From Ruminococcus sp. (GTDB lineage Bacteria; Bacillota; Clostridia; Lachnospirales; Lachnospiraceae): a DNA stretch of 64,000 nucleotides. Position 1 is the first letter of the stretch. Every line of letters begins with the position of its first letter. Below are positions 19,366 through 28,653 of the stretch, one piece after another. The stretch spans positions 1 through 64,000 of the forward strand of contig JAMPIB010000010.1 of the NCBI GenBank assembly GCA_023663085.1. The letters run 5' to 3'. The notes beneath the pieces were generated by a model. That model saw only the letters and a list, made by a program, of their open reading frames with translations. It did not search any database and was not told where the DNA came from. The position numbers and the translations under genes are program-made.

Positions 19366-19728
19366 ATAATAGTCGTGGGAGTTATGGGATTTGCCTTTGC
19401 GCCGGAACTGGTGGCTCTTTTCCGTAAGGGAGATGAAGAGGTCATCGCGGTAGGAACAGCGGCTCTGCGTTACCAGGTTATCGCTTTCCCACTCAGTTCG
19501 TGGATCGTCATGTGCAATATGATGTTACAGTCTATCGGCAAAGGATTAAAAGCCTCGATCGTAGCTTCAGCCAGACAGGGATTGTGTTTTTTACCGCTGA
19601 TTTTAATCCTGCCGCATTTCTTCGGGCTGACGGGCGTGGAGATCTGTCAGGCAGTTTCAGATGTATTGACGCTTATCATCTCTGTACCGATTGGATTCAG
19701 CGTGATCCGTGAAATGCAGAAAGCGTAA
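19366..19728 (+). pseudogene. C-terminal remnant of a MATE transporter
   Basis: About 120 residues from VVGVMGFAFAPELVALFRKG to the stop are clearly the last quarter of a MATE transporter (ALRYQVIAFPLSSW, QSIGKGLKASIVASARQG, GLTGVEICQAVSDVL). The rest of the gene is absent: upstream of about 19365 the sequence changes to an unrelated AT-rich segment, where a 50-codon frame (ATG 19275) runs out of register into the remnant. No ribosome binding site or plausible start exists. It is related to, but not a direct copy of, the MATE gene at 16305. Confidence 0.8.
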
Positions 19729-19731
19729 AAA

Positions 19732-19760
19732 TACCACCGGTTTGTTACAGGCCGGTGGTA
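19732..19760 (-). terminator. Terminator of the 19802-21523 chemoreceptor
   Basis: TACCACCGG and CCGGTGGTA form a perfect 9-bp stem with an 11-nt loop. On the minus strand it is followed by TTTTT, about 40 nt past the chemoreceptor stop codon. Confidence 0.75.
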
Positions 19761-19801
19761 CTACTATGTAAAAAGGATATACAGTATGTATTTTGGAAAA
19801 A

Positions 19802-21523
19802 TTATAATTTAAATACTTTCATATTATTTTCCAGTTCATCGGCAACATTTTTCATTTGCTCCGTATTGCCGGCAATGTTGCTTACGATACTGCTTACTTC
19901 TGTAACAGAAGCGGAAGTTTCTTCTGTGCTTGCCGCATTTTCCTGAGCGATTGCTGTCAGGCTCTGGACGATATCGACCACGTTGACTCTGGCTTCATCC
20001 ATGTGTCTGGTTTTTTCTGCAATCCGGGTGACACCGTCAATAGAACTGTCAATGCCGTTTTTAACCTGTGTGAAAATGGCGTCGGTTTTGGTCACATGTT
20101 CGTTTTGTTTTGCCATGATATCTTTTACTTCGCCCATGATAGCAACTGCCTTCTCAGAATCGGCGATCAGGGAATCTGTGATCGCTTCAATCTGGCTTGC
20201 GGATTCGTTGGACTGTTCCGCCAGTTTCTGGATCTGTGAGGCAACGACTGCAAAGCCGCGGCCCTGATCTCCGGCTCTGGCCGCTTCAATACTTGCATTT
20301 AAGGATAACAGGTTGGTCTCTTCGGCGATAGAAGTAATGAGTGTGGTAGCTTCTCTGATCTTCATGGCGGATTCGTTGGTGGTATTGGTCTGCTCATAAA
20401 TCGTATCAATAGCTTCTTTGGCCTGTCTGTTGATCTGTTCTAATTGTACCAGAGTAGAAGATGCTTCGTCGCTGGATGTTTTCATGCCTGTTGCATTGAC
20501 GAGCAGATTTTCTACCTCCCCGGTAGTGTCTTTTACCATGTTGCCCATTAAAATGACATTATCGGTCGCCCGCTGGGTTTCAGTTGCCTGAACGCCTGCG
20601 CCATCAGCAATTTCGGATACCGCTTTTTCTACGTGTTCTATAGTGGCTGCAGTCTCGGAGACATTGGTACTCAAAGAGTCTGCTGCTGAAAAAAGGCTCT
20701 CGCTCTGGTATTTCAAACCTGTTACAACGGCGATAAGCTGGTCGTGCAGCGTGCTGATGGAACGGCTCATTTCTCCGGTTTCATCTTTTCGCTTATTGAG
20801 TTGCATCTGAATATCATTCTCCGTGAAATCCATATCGGCCAGTTTGTTGATCACGCTGGTAATTTTGATAACAGGACTTATCATAGACCCTGCCAGAATA
20901 TAGCCGATAACGGAACAGATAATGATTATCAGAACTGCCGCCACGATACTGATCTGCATGATTCTGGTGATCGGCTGCATGACTTCGTCTTCATCAGCGG
21001 AGATGACAAGGATAAAATCATTGTCTGCATTCACGTAATAGGCGGCGTATTTGATAACGCCTTTAAATTCATAGTCTACTACTTTTGGTTCGATATTTTT
21101 GCTGCCGGACTGAATATCCTTTACAACGCCGGATACGACAGCGTTTTCAACCGGCTGCCCGATCTTGGACTCTGTCGGATGATATAACATGGTGCCATCG
21201 GCAGCTACTACATAGGCGTAACTGGAATCTACACCCTCCAGACCGATACTGCCGACTAACTGTTTCAGGGATTCCGCGTTTAATATAGTCTCCATGTCAG
21301 ATTCGGCGGCCGCCAGATTGATTCTTTCCCCGGCGGAAACCGTAATATCGTATAAATAATTCTGTGTCAGATTTTTCATGCTGTTTTTTACATTCGGAAG
21401 AATAAGAAAGAGCAATACGACTACGACTCCCACGATACATGCAATTAACAGTAAACTGATCCGCCCCTTGATCGACTGGAACAGGGAGCTTTTTTTGGTT
21501 TGGTTTTTCTCCTGCGTACTCAT
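19802..21523 (-). CDS. Methyl-accepting chemotaxis protein with an extracellular Cache-type sensor
   Basis: A 573-residue chemoreceptor. A membrane segment at about residues 20-42 and another near 190-212 bracket a periplasm-side sensor of about 150 residues; [21 protein letters not shown] and IGQPVEN are typical of a single Cache domain. A HAMP region follows ([19 protein letters not shown]), then the long coiled-coil signalling domain whose tip reads [20 protein letters not shown] and [18 protein letters not shown]. The ligand is unknown. ATG 21523 follows GGAGG by about 8 nt. No flagellar or che genes are in the window. Confidence 0.93.
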   Translation of the reverse strand: MSTQEKNQTKKSSLFQSIKGRISLLLIACIVGVVVVLLFLILPNVKNSMKNLTQNYLYDITVSAGERINLAAAESDMETILNAESLKQLVGSIGLEGVDSSYAYVVAADGTMLYHPTESKIGQPVENAVVSGVVKDIQSGSKNIEPKVVDYEFKGVIKYAAYYVNADNDFILVISADEDEVMQPITRIMQISIVAAVLIIIICSVIGYILAGSMISPVIKITSVINKLADMDFTENDIQMQLNKRKDETGEMSRSISTLHDQLIAVVTGLKYQSESLFSAADSLSTNVSETAATIEHVEKAVSEIADGAGVQATETQRATDNVILMGNMVKDTTGEVENLLVNATGMKTSSDEASSTLVQLEQINRQAKEAIDTIYEQTNTTNESAMKIREATTLITSIAEETNLLSLNASIEAARAGDQGRGFAVVASQIQKLAEQSNESASQIEAITDSLIADSEKAVAIMGEVKDIMAKQNEHVTKTDAIFTQVKNGIDSSIDGVTRIAEKTRHMDEARVNVVDIVQSLTAIAQENAASTEETSASVTEVSSIVSNIAGNTEQMKNVADELENNMKVFKL

Positions 21524-21677
21524 TTTAGTATACCTCCAATTTGTGCTTTGTGTATCCGAAAGTCGATTCCTTGCCCCTTTGTTAATATAATATCATACAA
21601 TAGAAAATATTGATAGTTATTTTACAAATTTTTGAATATTATGAAAGTATATTGCAAAAAGAGAAATTTTAAATAAA

Positions 21678-21706
21678 AAAGCGCAGGCCGTGTAAGTCTG
21701 CGCTTT
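21678..21706 (-). terminator. Terminator of the sugar ABC importer operon
   Basis: AAAGCGCAG/CTGCGCTTT (9 bp) with an 11-nt loop is followed on the minus strand by TTTTTTATTT, 18 nt beyond the stop codon of the solute-binding protein gene. Confidence 0.8.
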
Positions 21707-21723
21707 GTCAAAAATATTATGTT

Positions 21724-23124
21724 TTACTGTGCTCCGTCAATTTCTTTCCATTGTGTTTCAATAGAAGCGCAGGCTTCGTCTTTGGTGAGGCTGCCAGCAA
21801 TATAGGACTGCATGATCTCACCGAAGGTCTGATGCCAGCTGTCTGTAGAATAGCAGATAGCAAGTGCGCCTGCCCCTGAAGATGCAGAGAGTTCATCACC
21901 CTGTTTGATGATGGCAAATTCACTTTCCTGCGTGGATTTGATCGGCGGTACAACGCCGGCTACGTCATTAAACCATGCCTGGCCGTAATCAGAAGTATAC
22001 CACCAGTTTACGAAATCCAGTGTCTGCTGTAATACTTCGGAATCATTGTATACATGAAGTGCCTGATCGGAACCTGCGATAACCTGGCAGAGTGCCGGAT
22101 CTTCTGTCACCGGATATCCGTTGAAGCCAATCTGGAGGTTCGGATCGATTGCCAGAACATCACCTTCAAGCCATGCGCCCTGTCCAAGAGCCATTGCAGC
22201 TTTACCTGTACCAAATACGGACTGTTCGCCGTCTGATGCTGTTTCAAGCGGTTTGTCATCGCCGTATTTTACAGCCAGATCAATGAAATTAAAGAAGCTG
22301 TCATATAATTCCGGATAATCGGATACCTTGGCTTCACCATTTTCAAATCTGGCAACCAGAGTAGCTACATCGATGCCGGCATTGGCAGCAGCGGCATCTA
22401 CGAAGTGCTGTGCAACATGTTTGAATACCCACCACTCATTGAAACCGGTTGTGAAAGGCTGGTAACCTGCTGCCGAAATCTTTTCACATGCTTCTTCCAT
22501 TGCGGACATGGTTGCCGGAAATTCCGTGATACCGCATTCTTCAAAGATAGCTTTGTTATATACGATACCAAAATAGTTACCTTTGATAGCGATACCATAC
22601 AGGCCAGTTCCATCGGAAGGGGACTTCATGGCATCCGCAACGCTGTCCTGGATCGTGTCGCCAAGAGGCTGTCCGGTCAGATCATAAGAGTATTCTTTAT
22701 AAACGTCGATCTCTTTACCGGAGGTTGAAGAGAAGATATCCGGTACTTCGCCGGAATTTAATTTGGCCTTTAAAAGCGTCGGGTAATCATTCTGTGTTGT
22801 TTCATAGTTGATCGTAACGTTGGGAGCTACTTCTTTATATGCTTCGATCAGTTCATTCATAGCGTCCGCATATTCCGGAGAACTGATAAACATATAAATT
22901 TCGCACGGTTCATCGGAAGAAGCGGTCTCGGTTTCTTCCGATGTCGTATTATCTTCTGCCGGTGCCTCATTTGTTTCTGCTTCGTCTGTTGAGCTTGTGT
23001 CACTTGCTGTATTCGTACTGGCTGAATCATTAGAAGATGAATCGTTTGCATTTGAACCACAGCCTGCAAGCAATGAAATGAGCATAGCACTGCTTAACAG
23101 AACACTAATTAGTTTCTTTTTCAT
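21724..23124 (-). CDS. ABC transporter extracellular solute-binding protein (family 1, probable carbohydrate)
   Basis: A 466-residue lipoprotein: MKKKLISVLLSSAMLISLLA followed by GC (lipobox LAGC, cysteine 22), then a Ser/Thr/Asp/Glu-rich linker of about 50 residues, then a periplasmic-binding fold. Features such as EICMFISSPEYADAMNELIE-like N-terminal strands, SGEVPDIFSSTSGKEID and GKAAMALGQGAWLEGD are those of sugar-binding SBP_bac_1 proteins. It is the last gene of a permease-permease-binding protein operon; the ATPase is not present, as usual for importers that share an MsmK-type ATPase. The divergent YesM/YesN genes are its likely regulators. Confidence 0.9.
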   Translation of the reverse strand: MKKKLISVLLSSAMLISLLAGCGSNANDSSSNDSASTNTASDTSSTDEAETNEAPAEDNTTSEETETASSDEPCEIYMFISSPEYADAMNELIEAYKEVAPNVTINYETTQNDYPTLLKAKLNSGEVPDIFSSTSGKEIDVYKEYSYDLTGQPLGDTIQDSVADAMKSPSDGTGLYGIAIKGNYFGIVYNKAIFEECGITEFPATMSAMEEACEKISAAGYQPFTTGFNEWWVFKHVAQHFVDAAAANAGIDVATLVARFENGEAKVSDYPELYDSFFNFIDLAVKYGDDKPLETASDGEQSVFGTGKAAMALGQGAWLEGDVLAIDPNLQIGFNGYPVTEDPALCQVIAGSDQALHVYNDSEVLQQTLDFVNWWYTSDYGQAWFNDVAGVVPPIKSTQESEFAIIKQGDELSASSGAGALAICYSTDSWHQTFGEIMQSYIAGSLTKDEACASIETQWKEIDGAQ

Positions 23125-23212
23125 TTTGTTCCTCCTTTTTCTTTTCTTCCCGTATAAGCTACGGGCAGCTTATTATTTACTCTGCTGTGGCAGAGATAAA
23201 TAGCGTTAAAGT

Positions 23213-24052
23213 TTATCCTTTGACTGCGCCGGCGACAACGCCTTCTACAATGTATTTCTGTAAAAGAATGAAGACAATGATAGATGGTACAACTGCCAGT
23301 ACCATAGCCGTCAGGGCATAATTCCATTTTGTATTCATCTGCCCTACAAATGTATAAGCAGCCAGAACAAGAGTCTTGGTATTGTTGTTGCTGTTTACCA
23401 TTAGGAGCGGGAGCAGAAAATCGTTCCAGATCCACATAACATCCAGTACAATGACCGTGACCGTAACGGATTTTAAAAGCGGAAAGATGATGGATATAAA
23501 AGTTCTGGTTGTAGATGCACCATCGATCAGAGCGCTTTCATCCAGTTCTTTCGGTATGGTTTTCATAAAATTAAAGAAAATAAAGGTCGCCATGGGGATA
23601 CCGAATCCCCAGTACTGGATACCAAGTCCAAGTTTACTTCCGGATAAATGGATCACGTTCATGGCTTTTAACAAAGTAATCATAATTGTCTGAAAAGGAA
23701 TGAGCATCGGTGTAATGATAAGCGTATAAATAATAGATGTATACTTTCCTTTCCGTCTGTCTAAAATATAGGCAGCCATAGAAGAAAAGAGGATAATACC
23801 GACAATGCCGATTCCTGTAATGATCAGATTGTTTTTAAACAGCGTCAGATATTTTATCTTATCCACTACATAAGTATAGTTGGAAATATCCAGTTTAGAA
23901 GGAAAGGCCAGTACATCCGCAATGATCTCACCAAACGGTTTAAAGGAGTTCATGAACATCAGATAAACCGGGTAGATATAAACGGCGGCGATCAAAGTCA
24001 GACAAAGGATCATGATCGTTTTTTTCAATAAGCGTTTTGTCTTCAGCGTCAT
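23213..24052 (-). CDS. Sugar ABC transporter permease, MalG type
   Basis: A 279-residue inner-membrane permease with six hydrophobic segments. The coupling-helix (EAA) region reads PKELDESALIDGASTTRTFI, followed by IIFPLLKSVTVTVIV, the normal position for this family. The N-terminus has the characteristic YPVYLMFMNSFKPFGEIIAD. Its start shares one base with the stop of the upstream permease gene (24052), and the binding-protein gene follows after about 90 nt. It would form a heterodimer with the 24052-24930 product. Confidence 0.93.
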   Translation of the reverse strand: MTLKTKRLLKKTIMILCLTLIAAVYIYPVYLMFMNSFKPFGEIIADVLAFPSKLDISNYTYVVDKIKYLTLFKNNLIITGIGIVGIILFSSMAAYILDRRKGKYTSIIYTLIITPMLIPFQTIMITLLKAMNVIHLSGSKLGLGIQYWGFGIPMATFIFFNFMKTIPKELDESALIDGASTTRTFISIIFPLLKSVTVTVIVLDVMWIWNDFLLPLLMVNSNNNTKTLVLAAYTFVGQMNTKWNYALTAMVLAVVPSIIVFILLQKYIVEGVVAGAVKG

Positions 24053-24930
24053 TACAGATCAACCTCCTTCCTGTTGAATGCCTTGAGCACCAACTGTGTC
24101 ACTATGAGTACGAACAGAAAATAAACGATGGATTGTGCAGCGCCGGTTCCATAATGATTGCTTGTAAAAGCCTCTTTATAAATCTGCATGGTAACGCTGT
24201 TCGTTGCTGTGCCGGGGCCGCCCTTGGTCAAGGCTAAAATAATATCAAATACCTTCAGACCGTTTGTCAGGGACATAAAGATACAGGTGGTGAAAGAAGG
24301 GCCGAGAAGAGGAAGTGTTACCCGGAAAAATTTCTGTCTTCCCGTAGCACCATCTACGATCGCCGCTTCCAGTACGTCCTGCGGAACAGCCTGCAGACCC
24401 GCTATGTAGAGCACAACATAAAATCCCAGCGACTGCCATACACCAACGAATGCGACAGAGAAAAATACAAGTTTCATATCGCCGAGCCAGCTTAAGTTCC
24501 AGACACTCCAGTCAGTTATTTCATACAGTTTGGCGAAGCCGCTTGTAAAAATGAATTTCCAGATAAAGCCGACGATCGTCATACTCATAATATAGGGAAT
24601 GAAGAAAATACCGCGGAAGAAATTAGCCAGCCGGAATTTCTTGGTAAGCACTACGGCAAGCGCAACGGCGAATATATTGGAAAACACAACAAAGAAGACA
24701 GTATATTTGGCAGTAAACCATAAAGAATCCAGAAAATCCTTGCTTTCCAGAAAAATGGTCTTAAAGTTCCGCAGGCCGATAAAAACAGCGTCCTTGGAGA
24801 TACCGTTCCATTCTGTCATGGAATAATAGCCGCTCATGATAAAAGGAACGTACATCATCATAGAGACTAAAATAAATGCCGGAGCAGAAAATAAGATTAT
24901 TTCCAGTTGTCTCTTTGTTTTTCTTTTCAC
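24052..24930 (-). CDS. Sugar ABC transporter permease, MalF type
   Basis: A 292-residue permease, first gene of the importer operon. It has six hydrophobic segments and the EAA loop PQDVLEAAIVDGATGRQKFF followed by RVTLPLLGPSF. The typical tail of sugar permeases, LTKGGPGTATNSVTMQIYKE, is also present. The start codon is GTG at 24930, preceded by AAGGGAAGGG, and gives MKRKTKRQLEIILFSAPAFI. The gene is divergent from the histidine kinase gene; the 180-bp gap holds promoter-like TATAAT boxes on the minus strand (near 24962-24970) with poor -35 regions, as expected for an activator-dependent promoter. Confidence 0.92.
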   Translation of the reverse strand: MKRKTKRQLEIILFSAPAFILVSMMMYVPFIMSGYYSMTEWNGISKDAVFIGLRNFKTIFLESKDFLDSLWFTAKYTVFFVVFSNIFAVALAVVLTKKFRLANFFRGIFFIPYIMSMTIVGFIWKFIFTSGFAKLYEITDWSVWNLSWLGDMKLVFFSVAFVGVWQSLGFYVVLYIAGLQAVPQDVLEAAIVDGATGRQKFFRVTLPLLGPSFTTCIFMSLTNGLKVFDIILALTKGGPGTATNSVTMQIYKEAFTSNHYGTGAAQSIVYFLFVLIVTQLVLKAFNRKEVDL

Positions 24931-25060
24931 GTTTTTCCCTTCCCTTTCTGTTACATTTTGATATTATACGATATAATAATTATACGTTTGGATTTTTTCA
25001 TAGAAAATGGAATTATCCGAACAGATTGTTGCAAATAAATGAACAAATTTCGCACTGTAA

Positions 25061-25089
25061 TTGAGTTATTTTTATAAATAATATATAGT
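25061..25089 (+). promoter_or_regulatory. Promoter of the YesM/YesN-type two-component genes
   Basis: TTGAGT (25061-25066) and TATAGT (25084-25089) are separated by 17 bp and lie 21 nt before the kinase start codon, with AGAGGGGAAAG between as ribosome binding site. Confidence 0.6.
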
Positions 25090-25109
25090 ATTTTTAAGAG
25101 GGGAAAGAG

Positions 25110-26948
25110 ATGAAAGGTTCATATATATATCATTTTCAACAAAGTATAAAACAAAAATGCCGGATGTTATTGGACAAAATGACGCTTTGGTCACAGCTCA
25201 TATTATTCGTGGCACTCGTTATCTTCATCATTACTTTTATTCTGATCTATAAAGAATACACATCCACACGCCGCACGACGATCCAGAATCTCACGGATAC
25301 GGAGGAAAAACTGTTGCAGTTGGAGGCTGGGAATCTGGAAAGTTATATTTCAGATCTTGCTAATTTCTGTATCCTGCCGTGTTATGATCTGCAGCTTACG
25401 AGGATGATCGAACAGAAATCAGCATTTACCGATGAACAGATCCAGTATTTCAAGGAACAGACATATTACTATTATTATACACGCGGAGATATTGACGATT
25501 ATCATATCTTCCTGCTGAATCAGAATCTTTCTATCGGAAGGAGCAAGGGGGAACAGCGTATCGGTGTTTCGGATTATGACGTTTCTCTTTTGAAAGATAT
25601 ATATCAGGCGTGTAAGAGCAGTCGTTATAACCATATTATATTTCCTGCGGAAAATGAGACTTCTTTTTTTACTTATTACCATACCATGATACGGATACAG
25701 AATCAGGATCCGCAGGCGCTTGTAAAGATTCAGGTGGATCGTTCCTATTTAAATAAGCTGCTGCCCAATCACTCGGAACACGGCGAGGTGCTCTTACTCT
25801 CCGATCAGGATGGAAATCTTGTTTATTCCAGCCGCAGCGAGCTGATAAATGACAGTGGCGTTTTAAAGGAAGTCTTAGGAACCGGGACATCCCATCAGGG
25901 CAGTTATACAAGTGTTACGCTGGCGGATGAAGAATATATATTAATTACGTCGGGAGACGCTGCGGATAATATCCGGCTTCTTTCTTTTACGCCAATCTCC
26001 TATATTGATTCACAGATAGGCCGGATAAGAAATTCTCTGGTCATGACGGGTATTTTTATCTGGCTCTGTGCGGTTGTACTGATTAATATTTTCATCCGTT
26101 TTCTGACGAAGCCCTTAAAGATTCTTTCCGGGCAGATGGAGCGGACGGGGAGCGGTGATTTTCATACATTGATCCATACGGGCGGCAGCAGGGAGATCAA
26201 GGAACTTTCACAGAGTTTTAATTCTATGGTCATTCATATTGATGAATTGATACGGCGGACTTATCTTGCGGAGTTAAGTGAGAAAAATGCCAGACTGACC
26301 GCGTTAGAAGCGCAGTTGAACCCACATTTTCTGTATAATACGCTACAGGCTATCTCAACAGAAGCATTGATAAACGATCAGCCGCAGATCAACCAGATGA
26401 TCACTTCGCTTGCCTCCAGCCTGCGGTATACGATAAAAGGCGGCGATCTGGTCATGCTGAAAAAAGAGATGGAACATGTCCGCGACTATATTTATCTCCA
26501 GAAAATACGTATGGATGATAATCTTGAAGTCCATATTGACATTGCTCCTGAAACGGAAGAGTGCCTGATCCCAAAGATCAGTATCCAGACATTGATAGAA
26601 AATTCGATCATACATGGTCTCCACCCGGACAGAGGGCTGATCGTCATACATATTTCTTCAGAAATGAAAGATGATAACATCATGATCCGCGTGTTGGATA
26701 ACGGCTGCGGAATTTCTGAAAAACAGCTTGCCGCTTTATATGCGGATTTTGAAAAGCAGGAAAAAAGCTGTACAGATGGAGGTATTGGTCTGGTAAATCT
26801 TCATACTAGACTGAAACTGCTGTATACAAGACCTGCGGAGATGACGATCCATACAGAATATGGGAAGTATACAGAGATCCTGTTGACATTGCCTGTTACA
26901 CGGGAAACGGAAGGGAGTAATTATGTACAAAGCGCTGATCATAGATGA
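25110..26948 (+). CDS. YesM-type sensor histidine kinase
   Basis: A 612-residue membrane kinase. Membrane segments at about residues 28-48 and 308-330 bracket a large extracellular sensor of about 250 residues. A HAMP domain follows (FLTKPLKILSGQMERTGSGD), then the His_kinase domain with the phosphorylated histidine in LNPHFLYNTLQ near residue 404, and the ATPase domain with ENSIIHGLHP, DNGCGIS and GGIGLVNLHTRL. Kinases of this group usually sense carbohydrate-related signals and control nearby sugar ABC importers. The gene overlaps the response regulator gene by 26 nt and is divergent from the importer operon. Confidence 0.93.
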   Translation: MKGSYIYHFQQSIKQKCRMLLDKMTLWSQLILFVALVIFIITFILIYKEYTSTRRTTIQNLTDTEEKLLQLEAGNLESYISDLANFCILPCYDLQLTRMIEQKSAFTDEQIQYFKEQTYYYYYTRGDIDDYHIFLLNQNLSIGRSKGEQRIGVSDYDVSLLKDIYQACKSSRYNHIIFPAENETSFFTYYHTMIRIQNQDPQALVKIQVDRSYLNKLLPNHSEHGEVLLLSDQDGNLVYSSRSELINDSGVLKEVLGTGTSHQGSYTSVTLADEEYILITSGDAADNIRLLSFTPISYIDSQIGRIRNSLVMTGIFIWLCAVVLINIFIRFLTKPLKILSGQMERTGSGDFHTLIHTGGSREIKELSQSFNSMVIHIDELIRRTYLAELSEKNARLTALEAQLNPHFLYNTLQAISTEALINDQPQINQMITSLASSLRYTIKGGDLVMLKKEMEHVRDYIYLQKIRMDDNLEVHIDIAPETEECLIPKISIQTLIENSIIHGLHPDRGLIVIHISSEMKDDNIMIRVLDNGCGISEKQLAALYADFEKQEKSCTDGGIGLVNLHTRLKLLYTRPAEMTIHTEYGKYTEILLTLPVTRETEGSNYVQSADHR

Positions 26949-27693
26949 TGAAAAACCGGTTCGCATCGCTATCAGTAAACTTGGTCACTGGAACTATTAT
27001 CATATTGCGCCGCCGGAGATGACTTCCAACGGAAGGGAGGCTCTGAGCGCTATGCGCGAGATTCGTCCGGATGTCGTTTTCGTGGATATGAATATGCCTG
27101 TTATGGACGGCGGTACTTTTCTGGAAAAAGCATCTGTGGAATTTCCCGACAGCCAGTTTATCGTGGTCAGTGGTTATGATGATTTTACCTACGCACAGAG
27201 GGCCATTCATTATGGAGCGGTCGATTATCTTTTAAAACCGATCAGGGAAGAGGAATTGAACCATGCCATTGAAAAGGCGCTCCTGCGCATCAATCCTTCC
27301 GAAACATTTGGACAGGAAACCGGAAGGGAAGGCGCCTCACCGGAGGAGATCGTGGAGATCATCAAAGAATATATTGACAGTAATTATTGTACGAATATCA
27401 AGATTACCATGTTTGCAGAGAAGTATTTCTTTTCGATAGAATATCTTACGAAACTGTTCAAGAGCAGATACGGTTACAGCATTTATGAATATGTACTGAA
27501 ATTGCGGATGGAACGTGCCGGAGAATTGCTTGCCAATGAGGAAAATAAGATCATTGATATCGCCGGACGGCTTGGGTATGCGGACAATCACTATTTCAGC
27601 AAGGCATTCAGGAATTATTACGGTGTGTCGCCTTCACAGTACCGTAAGAAATGTCTGGAGGAAAAAGAAAATACGGGCGGCGATATAATATAG
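26923..27693 (+). CDS. YesN-type response regulator with AraC DNA-binding domain
   Basis: A 256-residue protein. Residues 1-120 are a receiver domain: acidic pocket IIDDEKP, phosphoacceptor aspartate in VVFVDMNMPVMDGG, SGYDDFTYAQ and the lysine of YLLKPI. Residues about 155-250 form an AraC-type double HTH (YIDSNYCTNIKITMFAEKYF, then GYADNHYFSKAFRNYYGVSP). It is the partner of the overlapping YesM-type kinase. The likely target is the divergent sugar importer promoter. Confidence 0.94.
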   Translation: MYKALIIDDEKPVRIAISKLGHWNYYHIAPPEMTSNGREALSAMREIRPDVVFVDMNMPVMDGGTFLEKASVEFPDSQFIVVSGYDDFTYAQRAIHYGAVDYLLKPIREEELNHAIEKALLRINPSETFGQETGREGASPEEIVEIIKEYIDSNYCTNIKITMFAEKYFFSIEYLTKLFKSRYGYSIYEYVLKLRMERAGELLANEENKIIDIAGRLGYADNHYFSKAFRNYYGVSPSQYRKKCLEEKENTGGDII

Positions 27694-27724
27694 AATAGGG
27701 GCATTATTACGGTAGATCGTATTG

Positions 27725-27757
27725 AAAAGCGCAGGTCACAGACCCGCGCTTTTTTTA
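27725..27757 (+). terminator. Terminator of the two-component operon
   Basis: AAAAGCGC-A-GGTC and GACC-C-GCGCTTTTTTT form a strong hairpin with an ACA loop and seven T. It overlaps the last codons of the convergent gene that ends at 27736. Confidence 0.88.
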
Positions 27758-28644
27758 GCCTGATAGAGAGAAAAGTTAAAACTTCGTAAACTCATGGAAT
27801 CGGCTTTTCTCATAATATTTTCATAGTAACGATAGAAAGGATCGTATATTTCCTGTTCATTTGGATTGCCGGACAAGTATAGATTCCTGCTCTCATCCAG
27901 AAGAATAGGCGCAGCGTCTGCCGACAGCTGCGAGAGATATCTTTTGGAATCATGAATATCATAATCATCAAGATATTCCAGGTGGGCCGGGTCTAAGTTA
28001 TAAGAAGCGACAATATAATCCGGATGACTGAATGATAAACCGATATAAAATACCGTCGTCACGGCCACACTGTAGAAAAACAGCGGAAAATGCCGGCAAT
28101 AAATAGTCACTGTCACACCGCACATCAAAAGGAAAATGACTGCCAGTGACCAGAGAACAAAGATGCGCAGAAAAGTCAGATTGTATCTGGCAATATACGT
28201 AAGCATCCGCAGAACGCTGGACAGTATCATGATAAAAGTACATCCGCTGATAATTGTAAGGATGATCTTCAATACTTTGCTGTCCTTAAAGAAAGACAGA
28301 CAGAACAGGACTAATATCAGATTCAGGATACAGACGGCGAGCAGCTGGAAAAATCCCTGTCTGGCATAGGCGGAATAGGTATAGCCGTCGGGAAGGGACA
28401 TCCTGCCGATGAACAGATACAATATCTGGATCGTACTGAATATCAGATATACGACCGAAAGCATCCCCGTAACGGTGATGGCGATAACAGGTTCGAGGAC
28501 TCTTTTATCCGGAATTTCTTCTTTGATATTTTTCCTGCATAAAGCACAGATCAGCGCATAGGAGGCCAGAAAAACCACGGCTGTAAAAATTGCGATCTTT
28601 ATCAGAGCGCTGAAGGAAAAATCAAAGGACGAAAAACCGGGCAT
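27736..28644 (-). CDS. DUF4173/DUF4153-like membrane protein, C-terminal part after an in-frame amber codon
   Basis: Encodes 302 residues (MPGFSSFDFSFSALIKIAIF onward) with about six hydrophobic segments and a soluble C-terminal tail that includes DPAHLEYLDDYDIHDSKRYL. It is in the same frame as the upstream fragment at 28654-29244 and is separated from it only by one TAG (28654-28656) and three codons. The second half of a DUF4173 protein begins without a ribosome binding site, so this is probably not an independent gene. Either the gene is inactivated by a nonsense mutation, or the codon is read through. Function of the family is unknown. Confidence 0.75.
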   Translation of the reverse strand: MPGFSSFDFSFSALIKIAIFTAVVFLASYALICALCRKNIKEEIPDKRVLEPVIAITVTGMLSVVYLIFSTIQILYLFIGRMSLPDGYTYSAYARQGFFQLLAVCILNLILVLFCLSFFKDSKVLKIILTIISGCTFIMILSSVLRMLTYIARYNLTFLRIFVLWSLAVIFLLMCGVTVTIYCRHFPLFFYSVAVTTVFYIGLSFSHPDYIVASYNLDPAHLEYLDDYDIHDSKRYLSQLSADAAPILLDESRNLYLSGNPNEQEIYDPFYRYYENIMRKADSMSLRSFNFSLYQAKKSAGL

Positions 28645-28653
28645 CAGAATGCG

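Noticed and set aside
19275..19427. Fifty-codon frame MIKFTTLENRVIIIGK... as a small gene
   Set aside because: It runs out of register into the MATE remnant, its second half is a frameshifted reading of that gene, and no good ribosome binding site precedes it.
21724..24930. Missing ATPase as evidence of a broken importer
   Set aside because: Sugar importers of this type in Firmicutes commonly share an MsmK-like ATPase encoded elsewhere, so the absence is normal.
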